In this document: one piece after another, positions 6,717 through 7,899 of the stretch
Layout: each line of letters begins with the position of its first letter
Numbering within the stretch: position 1 is the stretch's first letter
Origin: JAYZVT01 sp050248375
Lineage (GTDB): Bacteria; Pseudomonadota; Alphaproteobacteria; Rhizobiales; Methyloligellaceae
Assembly (NCBI GenBank): GCA_050248375.1
Contig: JBFWSL010000186.1
Location: forward strand, 1 to 7,899
Direction: 5' to 3'
Length of the DNA: 7,899 bases
Translations under genes and position numbers: made by a program
The notes under the pieces: model-generated
Seen by the model: the letters and a program-made list of their open reading frames with translations, nothing else
Databases searched by the model: none
What the model was told of the DNA's origin: nothing

Positions 6717-7733
6717 TCAGGCGTCCCTTCCCGCCAGGGAGATGATCAGCCGCTCCGCGATCTGCCTTTCGAATTCCGAGTGACGCCGCGCATGCGCCGC
6801 CTCGGCGGCGATGGCCGCGAGCGCGGCCGCCGCGCGCGGTCTCGGCCAGCGCGCCGCATCCCGCTCCATGGCGTCGCGCGTGCGGAAGTGCAATGGTGGC
6901 CTCAACCCGCCGACCGCCGAGGAAATCGAGGCTCCCGATTCGACGGCCGCGGCGATCCGGTGCAGCCGTTCGAACTGGCGCGACAGTGCCGCGATCGCCG
7001 ACTGCGCGCTCTGGCCAGAGGTGACGACCCGGTCCAGTTCGGCGAGCGCCGCCCGCACGTTCCCCGCCGAGGTGGCCATGGCCAGCGTATCGAGCGCGGC
7101 CTGCGCCCAGTCGCCCGAGACGGCTTCGACGTCGTCGGCGTCGATGCGGCGGGTGTCGCCGGCATAGAGCGCCAGCTTTTCCATCTCCGCCCGCGCGGCG
7201 CCGGGGTCGCCCGCCGCCCGCGCCAGCAGCAGCGACTGGGCCTCGGGCGAAACCGTCAGCCCGCGGTCGCGCGCCAGCTTCTGCAGGGTGCGCGCCAGGT
7301 CGCGCTCCGACTCCGGATAGCAGGGCAGCGCCGCGGCGGCGGGGTGCTTCTCGAACAGCTTGCGCAGCCGCGCGTCGGGCCGAAGGTTGCCCGCTTCGAT
7401 GACGATCACCGCGTCGATGGTTTCGCCAAGCAGTTCCTCGATCATGTCGGCGTTCAGACGCGCGCCTGCCTTGACGCGCAGCACGCTGCGGCCGGCGAAC
7501 ATGGAAGGCGACCGCGCCTCCACCGCGATGCGGTCCGGGCGGTCCGCCAGGTCGCGGTCGTCGATGCGCAGCACCTCGCCCGCCGGCGTGGTCGTGGATG
7601 CCAGGGTTGCGGCGAGTTGGGATGCGCGTTCGGCGGTGAGCGCCGCCTCGGGACCGTAGACGAGAAAGCCGCGGAACCTGGGATCGGGTTTCTCCGCCGC
7701 GGCGGCGACCTGATGGGCCTTGAATGCGGCCAT
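6717..7733 (-). CDS. holA: DNA polymerase III subunit delta (HolA)
   Basis: HolA is the delta subunit of the clamp loader; it opens the beta sliding clamp ring so that the clamp can be placed on primed DNA. The 338-residue product matches the family length (E. coli 343). The N-terminus (AFKAHQV, then FRGFLVYGPEAALTAERA) is the delta version of the AAA+ domain, with a degenerate P-loop. RSVLRVKAG, IVIEAGNLRPDARLRKLFEKHP and CYPESERDLARTLQKLARDRGL follow. The lid and collar regions are represented by LLLARAAGDPGAARAEMEKLALYAG, IDADDVEAVSGDW and an Ala-rich helical C-terminus (SEFERQIAERLIISLAGRDA). GGGAG lies 10 nt upstream of the ATG at 7733. In many alphaproteobacteria lptE and leuS precede holA on the same strand; here an IS end lies 44 bp upstream. 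Confidence 0.95.
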   Translation of the reverse strand: MAAFKAHQVAAAAEKPDPRFRGFLVYGPEAALTAERASQLAATLASTTTPAGEVLRIDDRDLADRPDRIAVEARSPSMFAGRSVLRVKAGARLNADMIEELLGETIDAVIVIEAGNLRPDARLRKLFEKHPAAAALPCYPESERDLARTLQKLARDRGLTVSPEAQSLLLARAAGDPGAARAEMEKLALYAGDTRRIDADDVEAVSGDWAQAALDTLAMATSAGNVRAALAELDRVVTSGQSAQSAIAALSRQFERLHRIAAAVESGASISSAVGGLRPPLHFRTRDAMERDAARWPRPRAAAALAAIAAEAAHARRHSEFERQIAERLIISLAGRDA

Positions 7734-7753
7734 CGCGAATGCGCTCCCGGATA

Positions 7754-7774
7754 AGCCGGCCGGAGGGCCCGGCT
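7754..7774. terminator. Strong GC hairpin between the IS end and holA; terminator activity doubtful
   Basis: AGCCGG (7754-7759) pairs with CCGGCT (7769-7774). CC (7760-7761) pairs with GG (7766-7767) across one bulged C, leaving a GGAG loop. The result is about 8 bp of nearly pure G:C stem. No run of T follows on either strand; the minus strand continues with TATCC. It is therefore at best a weak intrinsic terminator, and could instead be a leader structure for holA. The apparent IS target GCTAGA overlaps its foot. Confidence 0.4.
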
Positions 7775-7777
7775 AGA
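7772..7777. other. Probable IS insertion target / one copy of target duplication (GCTAGA)
   Basis: The hexamer GCTAGA fits NCTAGN, the target consensus I recall for Bordetella IS481 and IS1002, which create 6-bp duplications. It sits exactly against a TGT that would be the element terminus. The second copy would be at the far end of the element, outside the window, so the duplication itself is not shown here. Confidence 0.6.
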
Positions 7778-7899
7778 TGTGGTGCCTCAGGAGGTTGTTC
7801 CTGGTCAGATCGAGTCTGCTGATAGGCGGCCTCTGTCCGAGGCTAGCATGTGGCCTGTGCCAGTTGTAGCGATGCAGCCATCTGGGCAGCTCATCCTTT
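7773..7899 (-). CDS. IS481-family transposase, C-terminal fragment visible (5' end outside window)
   Basis: Minus-strand translation from the right edge gives 41 residues, KDELPRWLHRYNWHRPH continuing ASLGQRPPISRLDLTRN and ending NLLRHHI before TAG. The block W-x-x-x-YNWHRPHASLG-x-(R/K)PPISRL is the characteristic C-terminus of IS481-type DDE transposases (retroviral integrase superfamily), which cut and join element ends. The catalytic DDE residues lie upstream of this segment, outside the window, so activity cannot be judged. The stop codon TAG (7775-7773) falls within the apparent target sequence CTAG, beyond the proposed element end at 7778. The frame is open and uninterrupted. Transcription points toward holA. 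Confidence 0.88.
   Translation of the reverse strand, partial: KDELPRWLHRYNWHRPHASLGQRPPISRLDLTRNNLLRHHI
7778..7899 (-). mobile_element. Terminal part of an IS481-family insertion sequence
   Basis: The transposase C-terminus codes up to the very edge of the element, as is common in this compact family (usually about 1 kb). The proposed end starts TGTGGTGCCTCAGG at 7778. IS481-family ends typically begin TGT, and the flanking GCTAGA fits the CTAG target preference. The opposite inverted repeat is not in the window, so the boundary is an inference from these three agreeing signs. The element lies between holA and whatever precedes it. Confidence 0.72.

Noticed and set aside
6780..7754. Plus-strand frame of 324 codons opposite holA
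   Set aside because: It is antisense to a well-supported HolA protein, and its product is Arg/Gly-rich with no domain.
1..7899. CRISPR array, tRNA/rRNA gene, toxin-antitoxin, defence or other novel system
   Set aside because: No regularly spaced repeats, no clover-leaf or rRNA segments and no unexplained conserved gene were seen. Apart from the IS edge and the poorly understood DUF255 protein, every gene is a recognised housekeeping gene.

Overview
The window looks like a chromosomal segment of a high-GC alphaproteobacterium. Three things point there: the conserved order mnmE-mnmG-rsmG-parA-parB with holA converging on parB, the protein sequences themselves (for example the RsmG N-terminus carrying VSRET), and canonical parS sites beside parAB. 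I cannot name a genus. Nearly all of it is core housekeeping DNA; the only clearly accessory part is an insertion sequence entering at the right edge.

Layout, left to right. Positions 1-693 (minus) hold the N-terminal third of a large thioredoxin-domain protein of the DUF255/YyaL family, running off the left edge. It is divergent from mnmE (802-2127, plus), the tRNA wobble-uridine modification GTPase. A 276-bp gene-free stretch (2128-2403) carries three near-perfect parS centromere sites. Next come mnmG (2404-4281), the FAD partner of MnmE, and rsmG (4278-4970), the 16S rRNA G527 methyltransferase, whose 5' coding region contains a fourth parS. parA (4963-5769) and parB (5832-6716) follow, and rsmG overlaps both of its neighbours. 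holA (6717-7733, minus), DNA polymerase III delta, meets parB tail to tail with no spacer.

Immediately upstream of holA, at 7778-7899, is the end of an IS481-type insertion sequence. It encodes the C-terminal 41 residues of its transposase on the minus strand. The junction has GCTAGA next to a TGT terminus, which fits the NCTAGN target reported for IS481. The transposase stop codon lies in the apparent target sequence rather than in the element.

How the genes work together: MnmE and MnmG form one complex that modifies U34 of certain tRNAs. RsmG methylates the 530 loop of 16S rRNA. ParA and ParB segregate the chromosome origin region by loading ParB at parS, so protein and centromere are encoded within about 4.5 kb and the region is probably close to the replication origin. 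HolA loads the replicative clamp. I found no new multi-gene system. The points most worth following are the parS arrangement, including the site embedded in rsmG, and the IS junction 44 bp upstream of holA.
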